A DNA stretch of 64,000 nt from Paraburkholderia diazotrophica (GTDB lineage: Bacteria > Pseudomonadota > Gammaproteobacteria > Burkholderiales > Burkholderiaceae). The DNA is taken from the NCBI RefSeq assembly GCF_900108945.1, contig NZ_FNYE01000014.1, forward strand, positions 1-64,000. The letters run 5' to 3'. The notes under the pieces are model-generated. The model saw only the letters and a program-made list of their open reading frames with translations, was not told the origin of the DNA and did not search any database. A program made the translations under genes and the position numbers. Within the stretch, counting starts at the first letter, position 1. The number at the start of each line of letters is the position of its first letter. Shown piece after piece: positions 17,362 through 25,031 of the stretch.

Positions 17362-18299
17362 TTACTCGGCGCTTGCACCTGTCGCCGCGCCTTTCAGCGT
17401 ACGGCTGAGGGACCGCTCGACGGTCGCGCCGACCGCGTCGATGCCGGCGATGGCGACGGGCGGCGGCGTTCGGGCGCGCGCGATCGCCAAGCGGTCACGA
17501 CATCAGCCCGAAAAGCGCCGCATGATCGCCGCCGAGCTGTTCCATCATCGACAGTTGCTTTTCCGCCACGCCCACGTCGCCGCTTGAAACCGGTCCCGCT
17601 AATGCGTTGGCGAGGCTCGCTCGCGCGCCGTTTCGAGCGTGCCAGCCATCATCGGCAGCAGCGCGCGCAGCGCGTCATTTTCGTCGAAGCCCAGCTTGCG
17701 CCACAGGTTCACATTCTCAGCCAGACTGCATAAGGCAAGGCGTAATGCGCCGCCGCGTGAGATAGCAGACGGCCGCCCGGCGGAATCGACGGCGGACGGC
17801 GGCGTAGCGCGGCGGCAAGTGATATCAACGCGTCCTTGAGCGCGCTCCCGGCTTCGATCGTCGCGGAGCACCCGGCGATGCGATCGACATCTGTCAAATC
17901 GCCGCTGAACAGGTAAAGTGGATGAAAACCGCCGATCGACGCGCCCTGGTCCCGAGCCGGGCAAGCAGTTCGACGGGCGACACACCGCTGCAAATGCACG
18001 ACGGCCCACGCTCCTCTCGCCGGTGCCGCGTGACAAGGGAACCTGGGTGTGTTCGCTGTCGTACCGATGCTGTCATCGGGGACGGTTAAAAAGAGTATGT
18101 CCGCCGACTCGACGACCCGGTGGGATCGTCATACGCGGCGCAGAATCCGATCTGACTGGCGGGCCGCCGTGCTGATTTCCGGCGTACAGCTCGCGATGGC
18201 CGTGACGGGATACCCGGCGCGTGCGAAGCCGGGCGCAAGACAACGCGCAATCCGGCGCGCGCCGACGAAACCAAGGCGCGGCAAAGAGGGCTGGGACAC
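17362..18299 (-). pseudogene. Frameshifted DUF2520 / Rossmann-like oxidoreductase gene
   Basis: About 940 bases on the minus strand encode recognisable pieces of one DUF2520 protein in order but in different frames. They are LGFVGARRIARCLAPGFARA (Rossmann start, near 18290), GASIGGFHPLYLFSGDLTDV and ATIEAGSALKDALISLAAAL (near 17950-17820), LCSLAENVNLWRKLGF and LRALLPMMAGTLETARER (near 17730-17620), then MMEQLGGDHAALFGLMS with an in-frame stop. The tail VERSLSRTLKGAATGASAE ends in TAA at 17362. Length equals an intact gene (about 300 codons), so decay is by small indels rather than deletion. The GTG at 18299 would be the original start. Confidence 0.8.
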
Positions 18300-18562
18300 G
18301 TTTCCTCCTCCTGACGGGACTGAAGAAGGAAGCTGAAGTATCGCGCTCCAGTAATGGCGGGCGAGAACTGGCGGCTTCCACAGGTGGTTTGGGCGCATGC
18401 GGACGTCCGTTTCGCGGTCAACTGGCACTCCCGGTGCCGTGGCGTGGCGCACGAAGCAGAGTACGAGCAACGAGGCGCGAAAACTGCCTAGCGATTTCCG
18501 TAGGAGTGGATTGGCAGTCACCGTGGTTTTTAATGTCTCGCAGTCAGATTCGGGAGGTCACG

Positions 18563-18724
18563 ATGAGTATCTTTTCTTACCGAAAGCACTTACGGTTCCT
18601 CACGCATTCCCAACGCCGCTGCTGGTGGGATCAGAGGAAGCGGCTCAGTCCTCGGGTCAAAATCAGTGGTGCGTACGTGCCGCCTAACGTCACCCGCGAG
18701 TTCACTTATGTGAAAGTCGGCTGA
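18563..18724 (+). CDS. Small basic protein, function unknown
   Basis: A 53-aa ORF starting MSIFSYRKHLRFLTHSQRRC and ending in TREFTYVKVG. It is rich in Arg, Lys and aromatic residues (WWDQRKRL in the middle) and has no signal peptide or membrane helix. Evidence for expression is a GGGAGG ribosome site seven bases before the ATG and a strong terminator 25 bases after the stop. I do not recognise a family; the basic/aromatic pattern would suit nucleic-acid or ribosome contact, but that is inference. It is adjacent to a decayed gene, and no operon partner is evident. Confidence 0.6.
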   Translation: MSIFSYRKHLRFLTHSQRRCWWDQRKRLSPRVKISGAYVPPNVTREFTYVKVG

Positions 18725-18749
18725 CGTCGCACTCGTCTCGGATCATGCA

Positions 18750-18777
18750 AAACGCCTGGCTCGCCGCCAGGCGTTTT
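18750..18777 (+). terminator. Intrinsic terminator after the 53-codon gene
   Basis: Stem AAACGCCTGGC / GCCAGGCGTTT with a short TCGCC loop, followed by TTTCGTTT. Confidence 0.9.
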
Positions 18778-18842
18778 TCGTTTGGGGCCGCGACGCGTCG
18801 AACGTTGTGTGACGCGCGCCAGCAACGGCGCGGCGCGAATTT

Positions 18843-18857
18843 GTAATCAAAGATTAC
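18843..18857. promoter_or_regulatory. Palindrome GTAATC-AAA-GATTAC, possible operator
   Basis: A perfect 6-3-6 inverted repeat in otherwise GC-rich sequence, about 260 bases upstream of the secreted protein gene at 19119. No regulator can be named. Confidence 0.3.
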
Positions 18858-19118
18858 CGAAGCGCGCGAGATGCGATTGGTGGACACGGTCAAGTTGCCC
18901 GATCGACAGCGGATTGCCGGCAAAATCCTTGATTTTCGATGCCCCGAACGCTATTTGACAGACATATGGAAAGCCTCGACTGACGAACCGCTTTCCCGCA
19001 ATTGCAATTTGCAACAAATGCAGACTACGGCGTGTGGGCTTTTTCGATACATTGGAATCACAGCATGTCCGTCATGCGACCCGGTCACGAACTGGCCGCG
19101 CCGCCAGGAGAAATACAA

Positions 19119-19400
19119 GTGAAGAAGATCGTTCCGTTTATCGCTGCTGCCGTACTCGGGGTTGGATTGACTACTGCGGCTCAGGCTCACGTGTCGGTGG
19201 GTATCGGCATTGGCGTGCCCGTCGCTCCCGCCTATCCCGTCTATTCGGCGCCCCCGCCCGTGTATTACGCACCGCCGCCAGTGGTCTATGCGCCGCCGCC
19301 GCCCGTCGTGGTCGCGCCGGCGGTCGTAGTAGGCGGTGGGTATTATCACCGTCCGTACTATCGCCACGGGTACTGGGGTCGTCCGTATTACCGGTACTAA
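19119..19400 (+). CDS. Exported Pro/Val/Tyr-repeat protein
   Basis: A 93-aa protein with a clean signal peptide (KKIVPFIAAAVLGVGLTTAAQA, cleavage after QA). The mature part is about 70 residues of low complexity: YSAPPPVYYAPPPVVYAPP-type repeats, a Val/Ala stretch and a Tyr/Arg/His-rich tail (YYHRPYYRHGYWGRPYYRY). Similar short PxV-repeat periplasmic or surface proteins are frequent in Burkholderiales and lack an assigned function. The GTG start is favoured because AGGAG stands nine bases upstream and it places two lysines ahead of the hydrophobic core. A strong terminator follows. Confidence 0.8.
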   Translation: MKKIVPFIAAAVLGVGLTTAAQAHVSVGIGIGVPVAPAYPVYSAPPPVYYAPPPVVYAPPPPVVVAPAVVVGGGYYHRPYYRHGYWGRPYYRY

Positions 19401-19455
19401 CGCGGTACTGATTTTCGCGCCGCGCAGCGTAGCCGCTGCGCGCGTCAACGTGTAG

Positions 19456-19496
19456 AACGGCGCAACGCCGGCTCGATGCCGCGTTGCGCCGTTTGC
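19456..19496 (+). terminator. Intrinsic terminator after the repeat protein gene
   Basis: A long stem (AACGGCGCAACG / CGTTGCGCCGTT, extended inward by GGC/GCC) followed by TTTGCATTT, 55 bases after the stop. Confidence 0.8.
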
Positions 19497-19638
19497 ATTT
19501 CGCCCTGCGGCTTTGCTGCTTCCGACTTGAGTGGCTTGTCACTTTGGCCTATCTCCTTCGGGAGATCCGTCCCACACGCACACACATCGCAGAAGCTGGG
19601 AAAATAAGCGCTTTCTAAAGCCCTGGAGTCATCCGCCC

Positions 19639-20604
19639 ATGCATGCGTTGTCTGCTCCCACCTATGAAGATGTCGTCGACGCCGCTCAGCGCATCGAAGG
19701 CATCGCGCATCGCACGCCCGTGCTCACGTCGACCATGGCGAACGAGCGCACGGGCGCATCGCTCTTCTTCAAGTGCGAAAACTTCCAGCGCATGGGCGCG
19801 TTCAAGTTTCGCGGTGCGTACAACGCCATTTCCCACTTCGATGCCGAGCAACGCGCAGCGGGCGTGCTGACGTATTCATCGGGCAATCATGCGCAAGCCA
19901 TCGCGCTGTCGGCGCGGCTCGCGGGAATTCACGCGACGATCGTGATGCCGCACGACGCGCCCGCCGCCAAGGTCGCCGCGACGAAGGGCTATGGCGGCGA
20001 AGTCATCACCTATGACCGCTACAAGGAAAACCGCGAAGAGATCGGCCGGCGTCTCGCGCAGGAGCGCGGGATGACACTGATTCCGCCGTACGACCATCCG
20101 CACGTGATCGCGGGTCAGGGCACGGCGGTGAAGGAACTGATCGCCGAAACCGGGCCGCTGGACTTCCTGTTCGTCTGTCTGGGCGGCGGCGGGCTGCTCG
20201 CGGGCAGCGCACTGTCGGCGGCGGCGCTGAGTCCGCAGTGCCGGGTGATCGGCGTCGAGCCGGAAGCGGGCAATGACGGCCAGCAGTCGCTCGCAAAAGG
20301 CGAGATCGTGCATATCGACGTGCCGCATACGATCGCCGACGGCGCGGCATCGACGCATCTCGGCAACTACAACTTTCCGATCATCAAGCGCAACGTCGAG
20401 CAGATCGTGACGGTGAGCGATGCGCAACTCGTCGACACGATGAAGTTCTTCGCGCAGCGCATGAAGATCGTCGTCGAGCCGACCGGCTGTCTCGCAGCAG
20501 CGGCCGTGCTGGAGAAGGTCGTGCCCGTCGAAGGCAAGCGCGTCGGCGTGTTGATCAGCGGCGGGAATGTGGATCTGCAGCGGCTCGGCGAGTTCTTGCG
20601 CTGA
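19639..20604 (+). CDS. Threonine/serine ammonia-lyase (PLP fold type II)
   Basis: A 321-aa PLP-dependent dehydratase of the catabolic threonine/3-hydroxyaspartate ammonia-lyase group. It lacks the C-terminal ACT-like regulatory domain of biosynthetic IlvA. The PLP lysine lies in GAFKFRGAYNA, the substrate-contact loop is SSGNHAQAIAL, the phosphate loop is GGGGLLAGSAL, and the cofactor pyridine contact is SGGN near the end. It should release ammonia and a 2-oxo acid from a hydroxyamino acid; threonine, serine and threo-3-hydroxyaspartate are all possible. The ATG at 19639 has TGGAG upstream and starts the conserved region. The gene stands alone. Confidence 0.88.
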   Translation: MHALSAPTYEDVVDAAQRIEGIAHRTPVLTSTMANERTGASLFFKCENFQRMGAFKFRGAYNAISHFDAEQRAAGVLTYSSGNHAQAIALSARLAGIHATIVMPHDAPAAKVAATKGYGGEVITYDRYKENREEIGRRLAQERGMTLIPPYDHPHVIAGQGTAVKELIAETGPLDFLFVCLGGGGLLAGSALSAAALSPQCRVIGVEPEAGNDGQQSLAKGEIVHIDVPHTIADGAASTHLGNYNFPIIKRNVEQIVTVSDAQLVDTMKFFAQRMKIVVEPTGCLAAAAVLEKVVPVEGKRVGVLISGGNVDLQRLGEFLR

Positions 20605-20617
20605 GGTTCGGAAGCAA

Positions 20618-20647
20618 CGCTGACGGTATCGTTCGAATGCCGTCAGC
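20618..20647. terminator. Hairpin between the convergent ammonia-lyase and LysE genes
   Basis: Stem GCTGACGG / CCGTCAGC with a 13-base loop. It has no clear U-tract but lies in the right place to stop both convergent transcripts. Confidence 0.5.
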
Positions 20648-20676
20648 GCATCGATGCATGGCGCGCGAGCGGCGGG

Positions 20677-21354
20677 TCAGCTGGCCGCGAGCGCCGTCTG
20701 CACGATCAGATCGCGGTATCCGTCGACGATCACGCTGTACGAGAAGTACGCGAACAGCAACGCCGACAGCACGTGACAGACCCGCAGAAGGCCCGTGCCC
20801 GCGCGCTTGCGTCCGTGGCTCGCGAGTCCGCATATGAAGAGCGTCCAGCACAGGCCGCCCAGGAAAAAACCGCCGAGAAATACGGGTGCCGTCGTCACCG
20901 ACGTCGCGCCCGCTTTGGCGATCAGCGCGCCGCCCACGGCCGCGAACCACAGGATCGCGCTAGGGGAAGAGATAGCGAGCAACACGCCGCGCAGGAAGCC
21001 GCGCGTCGGGTCGAGATGCGGGGTCGACGCATCGGCTTCGCCTTCGACGGGCGGCGCGGATGCAGGGAACAGCGCTTCGCGCGCCATCTTCCAGGTGAGG
21101 AACAGCAGAATTGCTGCGCCGCCGATCCAGACCACCCAGCGCACTGACTGGAATTGCAGCAGCGCCGCCATGCCCGCGAGGGCGAGCGCTGCGTAGATCA
21201 GATCGCCGAAACAGGAGCCAAGCCCGAGCCAGAAGCCGGGCCTGAAGCCATGCGACAACGTCAGCGAAATGATCGCGACGTTGACGAGACCGATATCGAG
21301 GCACAACGACAACGACAGAAAAAAACCATCCGACAGCATCGACAAGCTATGCAT
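20677..21354 (-). CDS. LysE family translocator (amino acid exporter)
   Basis: A 225-aa membrane protein with about six hydrophobic helices. The LysE/RhtB pattern is visible: an N-terminal helix with LSLSLCLDIGLVNVAIISLTLSHGFRPGF (read in its parts), the GxxxGD motif as GLGSCFGDLIYAALA, and a middle FLRGVLLAISSPSAILWFAAVGGA replacing the usual NPKA-type segment. The protein would export an amino acid or related metabolite, the substrate being unknown. An acidic cytoplasmic loop (about residues 95-115) separates the halves. The start at 21354 is the first ATG of the frame; the ribosome site is not obvious. Confidence 0.82.
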   Translation of the reverse strand: MHSLSMLSDGFFLSLSLCLDIGLVNVAIISLTLSHGFRPGFWLGLGSCFGDLIYAALALAGMAALLQFQSVRWVVWIGGAAILLFLTWKMAREALFPASAPPVEGEADASTPHLDPTRGFLRGVLLAISSPSAILWFAAVGGALIAKAGATSVTTAPVFLGGFFLGGLCWTLFICGLASHGRKRAGTGLLRVCHVLSALLFAYFSYSVIVDGYRDLIVQTALAAS

Positions 21355-21487
21355 CCAACCGACCGCTCAGAATGAATTATTGTTGTTCAAGGCAACGCGG
21401 ATGCGAACGACGCTTTGGCGTCGCGATTCCGCGAACCTGAATGCTACAAAGTCGAGCCATTGAATTCATGTTCGCGAACCGTGCAAT

Positions 21488-23065
21488 TCACAGGCCAAGC
21501 TCGTTCCACAGACCGTCGATACGCGCCCTCACGGCGTCGTCCATCACGATCGGCCGGCCCCATTCGCGGTCGGTTTCGCCTGGCCATTTGTTGGTCGCGT
21601 CGAGGCCCATCTTCGACCCGAGACCCGCGACGGGCGACGCGAAATCCAGATAGTCGATCGGCGTGCTGCCGACGAGCACCGTATCGCGCGACGGGTCGAT
21701 GCGCGTCGTGATCGCCCAGATCACTTCCTTCCAGTCGCGGATATTCACGTCCTCATCCACGACGACGATGAACTTCGTATACATGAACTGCCGCAAGAAG
21801 CTCCACACGCCGAACATCACGCGCTTTGCGTGGCCCGGATAGCTCTTCTTCATCTGCACGATCGCCATCCGATAGCTGCAGCCCTCGGGCGGGAGATAGA
21901 AGTCGGTGATCTCCGGGAACTGCTTCTGCAGCAGCGGAACGAACACTTCGTTCAGCGCGACACCGAGCACGGCGGGTTCGTCGGGCGGCTTGCCCGTGTA
22001 AGTGGAGTGATAAATCGCGTCGCGGCGCATCGTGATGCGCTCGATCGTGAAGACGGGGAACCACTCCTGTTCGTTGTAGTAGCCGGTGTGATCGCCATAC
22101 GGGCCTTCGAGCGCGTGCTCGTAACCGGCGCTCGCGCCCTTCGACGGACGCGGCGGCGCGCCATCGGGCGCGGGCGCCGGCTCGCCTTCCTGCGGATAGA
22201 TGAAGCCTTCGAGCACGATCTCTGCGCGCGCGGGCACCTGAAGCGTGTCGACGCCCGGCGTGATGCACTTCGCGAGCTCCGTGCGGCCGCCGCGCAGCAG
22301 GCCGGCGAACTGGTATTCGGACAGCGTGTCGGGCACGGGCGTGACAGCGCCGAGTATGGTCGCGGGATCGGCGCCGAGCACGACGGCGACGGGATACGGC
22401 TTGCCGGGATTCTTCAGCGCGAACTCGCGAAAATCGAGTGCGCCGCCGCGATGCGCGAGCCACCGCATGATGACCTTGTTCCGGCCGATCACTTGCTGGC
22501 GGTAGATGCCCAGGTTCTGACGCGTCTTGTTCGGGCCGCGCGTGACGGTGAGGCCCCACGTGATCAGCGGACCGGCGTCGCCGGGCCAGCAGGTCTGAAC
22601 GGGCAGTTTCGCGAGATCGACGTCGCTGCCTTCCCAGACGATTTCCTGGCAGGGCGGGGCGCTGACGGTCTTCGGCGCCATATCCCAGACCGCCTTTGCC
22701 AGCGACAGCAGCTTGCCCGCGTCCTTGAGGCCTTTGGGCGGCTCCGGTTCCTTCAACGCCGAGAGCAGACGCCCGACGTCGCGCAGCGACTCCAGCGACG
22801 CCTGATCGCCGCCGGCATCGCCCTGCGTGGCGGCATCGATGCCCATGCCCAGCGCGACACGCCGCGGCGTGCCGAACAGATTGCCGAGCACCGGGAACGC
22901 GTGGCGTTGCTTCGACTCGAAGAGGAGCGCCGGGCCGCCGGCGCGTAGCGCGCGGTCGCATAGCTCGGTCATTTCCAGGACAGGCGACACGTTTTGCGAG
23001 ATACGGCGCAACTCGCCGAGCGATTCGAGGCGGCTCGCGAAGTCGCGGAGGTCTTTGTATTTCAT
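21488..23065 (-). CDS. ubiD: UbiD family decarboxylase (3-octaprenyl-4-hydroxybenzoate decarboxylase)
   Basis: A 525-aa prenylated-FMN-dependent decarboxylase. It starts MKYKDLRDFASRLESLGEL, typical of UbiD. Conserved segments include NLFGTPRRVALGMG, WEGSDVDLAKLPVQTCWPGDAGPLITWG, GIYRQQVIGRNKVIMRWLAHRGGA (cited in parts), EGPYGDHTGY, LPPEGCSYRMAIVQMKK and VVVDEDVNIRDWKEVIWA. Length and start fit the ubiquinone-pathway enzyme, about 490-520 aa, with a small Pro-rich insert near residue 300. It works with the flavin prenyltransferase UbiX, which is not in this window. The gene is transcribed alone. Confidence 0.92.
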   Translation of the reverse strand: MKYKDLRDFASRLESLGELRRISQNVSPVLEMTELCDRALRAGGPALLFESKQRHAFPVLGNLFGTPRRVALGMGIDAATQGDAGGDQASLESLRDVGRLLSALKEPEPPKGLKDAGKLLSLAKAVWDMAPKTVSAPPCQEIVWEGSDVDLAKLPVQTCWPGDAGPLITWGLTVTRGPNKTRQNLGIYRQQVIGRNKVIMRWLAHRGGALDFREFALKNPGKPYPVAVVLGADPATILGAVTPVPDTLSEYQFAGLLRGGRTELAKCITPGVDTLQVPARAEIVLEGFIYPQEGEPAPAPDGAPPRPSKGASAGYEHALEGPYGDHTGYYNEQEWFPVFTIERITMRRDAIYHSTYTGKPPDEPAVLGVALNEVFVPLLQKQFPEITDFYLPPEGCSYRMAIVQMKKSYPGHAKRVMFGVWSFLRQFMYTKFIVVVDEDVNIRDWKEVIWAITTRIDPSRDTVLVGSTPIDYLDFASPVAGLGSKMGLDATNKWPGETDREWGRPIVMDDAVRARIDGLWNELGL

Positions 23066-23299
23066 CGGTCCGTTGGCGGCCGCGAAGCGGCGGATGCAAG
23101 AGCTGAAAACCGTGGCGAGAGCAGGCGGTGCGGGCGACGCACCGCTATGCCGAACGGATTGTCGATTTTACATGCGTTAGGAAGCGCACGCTGAATAGCG
23201 AAAATGCAGATCGGCTGGAAAAGCCCTTCGGTAGAGGGATTGCGCTTGCTGAACAGTGTTCATAATTACAATTGGTTATAAATTCGCGGTTTTATAGTG

Positions 23300-23327
23300 T
23301 TGACGATCTATAAAACCCTGCTAGAAT
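23300..23327 (+). promoter_or_regulatory. Strong sigma-70 promoter TTGACG-16-TAGAAT
   Basis: TTGACG at 23300-23305 and TAGAAT at 23322-23327 with a 16-base spacer in a locally AT-rich stretch. It should start transcription near 23334 and precedes a self-contained RNA ending in a terminator. Confidence 0.65.
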
Positions 23328-23333
23328 CCGGTC

Positions 23334-23468
23334 ACATTGGTTGCAGGGAATTGATAGTTTTTACCACCGTCCCCCGGTCCTCAGACGCAACGCGTCACCC
23401 TTACCGCCCCCTGCACGGTATTGACAGTCACAAGTAGTCTCCACCAGCGCACTTCGACGCTGGTTTTT
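23334..23468 (+). ncRNA. Candidate structured small RNA or regulatory leader
   Basis: About 135 bases between a strong promoter and a perfect terminator, without a plausible ORF. A closing helix (TGCAGGG 23342-23348 with CCCTGCA 23409-23415) encloses two perfect hairpins, ACCG-TCCCC-CGGT (23366-23378) and GACGC-AAC-GCGTC (23384-23396), giving a three-way junction. A linker and the terminator hairpin follow. It could be a trans-acting sRNA or a riboswitch-like leader of the transglycosylase gene 200 bases downstream. I could not match it to 6S RNA or any riboswitch motif I know. Confidence 0.5.
23444..23468 (+). terminator. Intrinsic terminator of the candidate RNA
   Basis: Stem CCAGCG / CGCTGG with the loop CACTTCGA, followed by TTTTT. 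Confidence 0.85.
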
Positions 23469-23670
23469 CGCGTGGGAGCCAAACGAATGCGTGCTTTTTG
23501 GCATGCAGGCGGCCCTTTTTCAAGTTTTTGGCTCCCCAACGGTACTTTTTGCCGTTTTCCCGACGTCGTCGTGCCTTAACCAGAGCATGCGGCGTCTTGG
23601 TTTTGCGAACAGCAGTCCCAAGCCGGTCGTTTTTACGGCGTTCGCAGGGCCAGCAACATGGGAGATCTGA

Positions 23671-24861
23671 ATGAACGCCTGGTTATCGTGGCGTCCCAAC
23701 GAGCGGATCGCGCTGGTCATGCGCGGTGCGCTGCGTCAGGGGACGCGGTTGAGTCATCATTTATTCAGCGTAGTTGGCGGGTTTGCTGTTCTGTTTGCAC
23801 TCTCGCTGTGGCTGATGCCCGGCTGGCGCCTGATGCTGGCCACGCGGCTGATGCCCTTCGTCTCGGCCGCCGTGCAGGCTGGCCCCGCTCGTCTGCTGCA
23901 GGGCAACCCGCTGCCGTCGTTCGCCCCGCAACAGCGCGGCCATGCGGCGCCTCAAGACGATACCCTTTCGACGTCGTCGAATACGGGAGACAACGCCAAC
24001 GGCCCGACTAAGGCCGCTGACGCCGGCTTCAGCATTGCAGGCGACAACTCCGGCTTCTCGTCTCCGGCCAGTACCGGTCTCTCGTCGGCCGCGCTGAACG
24101 GGCTCGATCCGCGCACGCTCCCGAGCGTGAGCACGATCGCCTCGATGATTCCGTCGCAACGCGTGTCGCCGGATGCCCGCGACGACCGCGTGCTCATTTC
24201 CACGCGCGAACAGGATCTCGTCGCGTCGTTTCTCTCGCGTCGGTATCGTGTCGCCCAGGAGCCGGTCAGCGAGCTCGTGAAGGCCGCGTTCGACACGGGC
24301 CGCGAAGTCGGCCTCGATCCGCTGCTGCTGCTCGCCGTGATGGCGATCGAATCGGGCTTCAATCCGTACGCCGAAAGCGGTGTTGGCGCGAAGGGCCTGA
24401 TGCAGGTCATGTCGACGGTTCACTCGGACAAATTCCGCTACTTCGGCGGCCAGTCGGCGGCGCTCGAGCCGCTCGCGAACATCAAGGTCGGCGCGATCGT
24501 GCTGAAGGATTGCATCGCGCGCGGCGGCTCGCTGCCGGGCGGTCTGCGTCTGTACGTCGGTTCGACGTCACCCGACGACGGCGGCTACGGCGCGAAGGTG
24601 ATGGCCGAGCGTACGCGTCTGCGTGACGTCGCGCGTGGTCGCAAGGTGCCGATCAACTCGCCGCAGGCGCCCGCCACCGTGCAGGCCTCGAACTCGACGT
24701 CGGCAGCGACTTCGAACAAGCGCGCGCAGGCGACGCTCGACGGCCATCCGCTCGCCTCGGCGAAGACGGGGCAGACGCCCGCGACCAAGGATTCGGAACA
24801 GGACGACGCGAGCGCGAACGCCGCGAAGCATGCGACGCAGCAGCCGGAGCTGGGCGCTTGA
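23671..24861 (+). CDS. Membrane-anchored lytic transglycosylase (SLT domain)
   Basis: A 396-aa cell-wall enzyme expected to cleave the MurNAc-GlcNAc bond of peptidoglycan with formation of an anhydro end. A basic N-terminus and one membrane helix (about residues 33-52) anchor it. A Ser/Ala/Asn-rich linker follows to about residue 180, then the goose-lysozyme-like SLT domain. The catalytic Glu lies in MAIESGFNPYAESG, followed by GAKGLMQVM and RLYVGS. The last 70 residues are disordered and Ala/Thr/Lys-rich. The ATG follows GGGAGA. It lies 200 bases after the candidate RNA terminator, so read-through regulation is possible. Confidence 0.9.
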   Translation: MNAWLSWRPNERIALVMRGALRQGTRLSHHLFSVVGGFAVLFALSLWLMPGWRLMLATRLMPFVSAAVQAGPARLLQGNPLPSFAPQQRGHAAPQDDTLSTSSNTGDNANGPTKAADAGFSIAGDNSGFSSPASTGLSSAALNGLDPRTLPSVSTIASMIPSQRVSPDARDDRVLISTREQDLVASFLSRRYRVAQEPVSELVKAAFDTGREVGLDPLLLLAVMAIESGFNPYAESGVGAKGLMQVMSTVHSDKFRYFGGQSAALEPLANIKVGAIVLKDCIARGGSLPGGLRLYVGSTSPDDGGYGAKVMAERTRLRDVARGRKVPINSPQAPATVQASNSTSAATSNKRAQATLDGHPLASAKTGQTPATKDSEQDDASANAAKHATQQPELGA

Positions 24862-24918
24862 TCGCGTAACACATGCAGCAAGAAGCGCGTTGGCCAGACC
24901 GGTCCAGCAAAAAGAAAG

Positions 24919-24938
24919 GGCACCTTCGGGTGCCGTTT
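24919..24938 (+). terminator. Intrinsic terminator of the transglycosylase gene
   Basis: Stem GGCACC / GGTGCC closed by a stable TTCG tetraloop, followed by GTTTGT. Confidence 0.75.
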
Positions 24939-25031
24939 GTCGTCATTGTCTTACTGGTTTCTGAAGCATCCGCGTCCGCTTCTTCCGCTCGACGAGAGCC
25001 GCCTCACGTACGGCTCCCGCCCCGCTCGGGA

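Larger units (their letters stand above)
18725..19118. other. Intergenic leader of the Pro/Val/Tyr-rich protein gene
   Basis: 394 bases holding the terminator at 18750-18777, a small palindrome at 18843-18857 and an AT-richer stretch (about 18990-19060) that probably carries the promoter of the 19119 gene. No further gene is evident. Confidence 0.5.
23066..23670. other. Long intergenic region between ubiD and the transglycosylase gene
   Basis: 605 bases. The left 230 carry the ubiD promoter region. At 23300 a near-consensus rightward promoter begins, followed by a compact RNA and a terminator (separate entries). Right of this lie T-rich runs and a weak hairpin AACGG / CCGTT (23539-23557) before TTTTCC. 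No protein-coding frame here has convincing features. Confidence 0.6.

Noticed and set aside
23334..23468. 6S RNA
   Set aside because: Too short, with a three-way junction and terminator rather than the long hairpin with a central bubble; no 6S consensus segments.
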